This document shows, piece after piece, positions 45,318-45,460 of a DNA stretch of 45,460 nucleotides. Position 1 is the first letter of the stretch. Each line of letters starts with the position of its first letter. Position numbers and translations under genes: made by a program. The notes under the pieces are model-generated. The model did not search any database. It was not told where the DNA came from and saw nothing but the letters and a program-made list of their open reading frames with translations. Source of the stretch: Pseudobacteriovorax antillogorgiicola (lineage in GTDB: Bacteria > Bdellovibrionota_B > Oligoflexia > Oligoflexales > RGVZ01); NCBI GenBank assembly GCA_945898195.1, contig CAMDHM010000023.1:1-45460 (forward strand), in the 5' to 3' direction.

Positions 45318-45460
45318 GGCCTGTCCCAAAATAACTTGAACAACTTGTTATCTTGGAGCTATTGAGTAGTTCCATTCGCCGTGGAATTTTTCCTTTTCAA
45401 TATTCAAGTTATCGATGACATCCTTCGCCACTTTGATCCCTTTTTTATATTTGCGTTTAT
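45318..45460 (-). mobile_element. Insertion sequence end with terminal repeat, ISAzo13-like (partial)
   Basis: GGGCCTGTCCCAAAATAA at 45318 looks like an IS terminal inverted repeat. The transposase stop lies 30 bases inside it, as expected for an element end. The rest is outside the window. Confidence 0.75.
45348..45460 (-). CDS. Transposase C-terminus, ISAzo13-like (partial, runs off window)
   Basis: Thirty-six C-terminal residues are visible, ending FHGEWNYSIAPR. The pattern Y..G.KV.......LNI....FHGEWNY.I.P is the C-terminus of the Rhodopirellula/ISAzo13 DDE transposases as I know them. The N-terminus and catalytic residues are outside the window, so activity cannot be judged. Confidence 0.78.
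   Translation of the reverse strand, partial: KRKYKKGIKVAKDVIDNLNIEKEKFHGEWNYSIAPR

Overview
The window reads as a chromosomal stretch of a Gram-negative, aerobic bacterium of roughly 50% GC. Evidence is the many lipobox lipoproteins, the periplasmic foldase of PpiD type, the haem A synthase (COX15/CtaA), and the complete mreBCD-mrdA-rodA rod-shape cluster. The mixture of secreted proteases, SpoIIE-type phosphatase, PilZ and HAMP proteins, caspase-like lipoprotein and many unassigned lipoproteins resembles Bdellovibrionota/Oligoflexia-type genomes. That placement is inference from gene content, not from a marker tree.

Layout. 1-146: a hairpin resembling domain V of a group II intron, probably the 3' tail of an intron that lies mostly outside the window. 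147-6089: mostly single genes (DUF1232-like protein, secreted propeller-like protein, lipoprotein, HAMP membrane protein, beta-CASP nuclease, CAP-domain lipoprotein). 6090-10341 (minus): a tightly overlapping cluster around an HTTM (vitamin-K-carboxylase-like) membrane protein and its partner, with three lipoproteins, the first of which looks like a caspase fold without its catalytic dyad. 10427-18294 (plus): haem A synthase, a 1070-residue secreted protein with a caspase-like His/Cys C-terminal domain, YhbY, a small exported protein, a Tat-exported mannonate-dehydratase-like enzyme, ribosomal protein L33, a metallo-beta-lactamase-fold hydrolase and a DUF1993 protein.

18295-25763 (minus): a five-gene run in which every junction is a 4-base stop/start overlap: ABC permease, ABC ATPase, ABC exporter half, SpoIIE-type phosphatase, ABC exporter half. 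The two exporter halves carry complementary defects in their nucleotide-binding sites, which predicts that they form one heterodimer although the phosphatase gene separates them. A second, plus-strand exporter pair (30565-34081) shows the same complementary defects. Its first gene carries a 20-bp perfect inverted repeat inside the coding sequence. Between the two exporter loci lie FolE2, a lysine/alanine-rich histone-like mini-protein, a PilZ protein, an IrrE/ImmA-type protein with a broken HExxH motif, acetoacetyl-CoA synthetase and a small charged protein.

34019-42568 (minus): mreB-mreC-mreD-mrdA-rodA followed without a gap by a HExxH lipoprotein, then a trypsin-like protease with a P-domain, then folK. 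42723-45266 (plus): PpiD-like foldase and NAD kinase. The right edge is the end of an insertion sequence whose transposase C-terminus looks like the ISAzo13 family.

No tRNA, rRNA or CRISPR array was seen. No gene-free stretch exceeds 300 bases; the longest is 27276-27565. All function calls are by eye from motifs; no database search was run.
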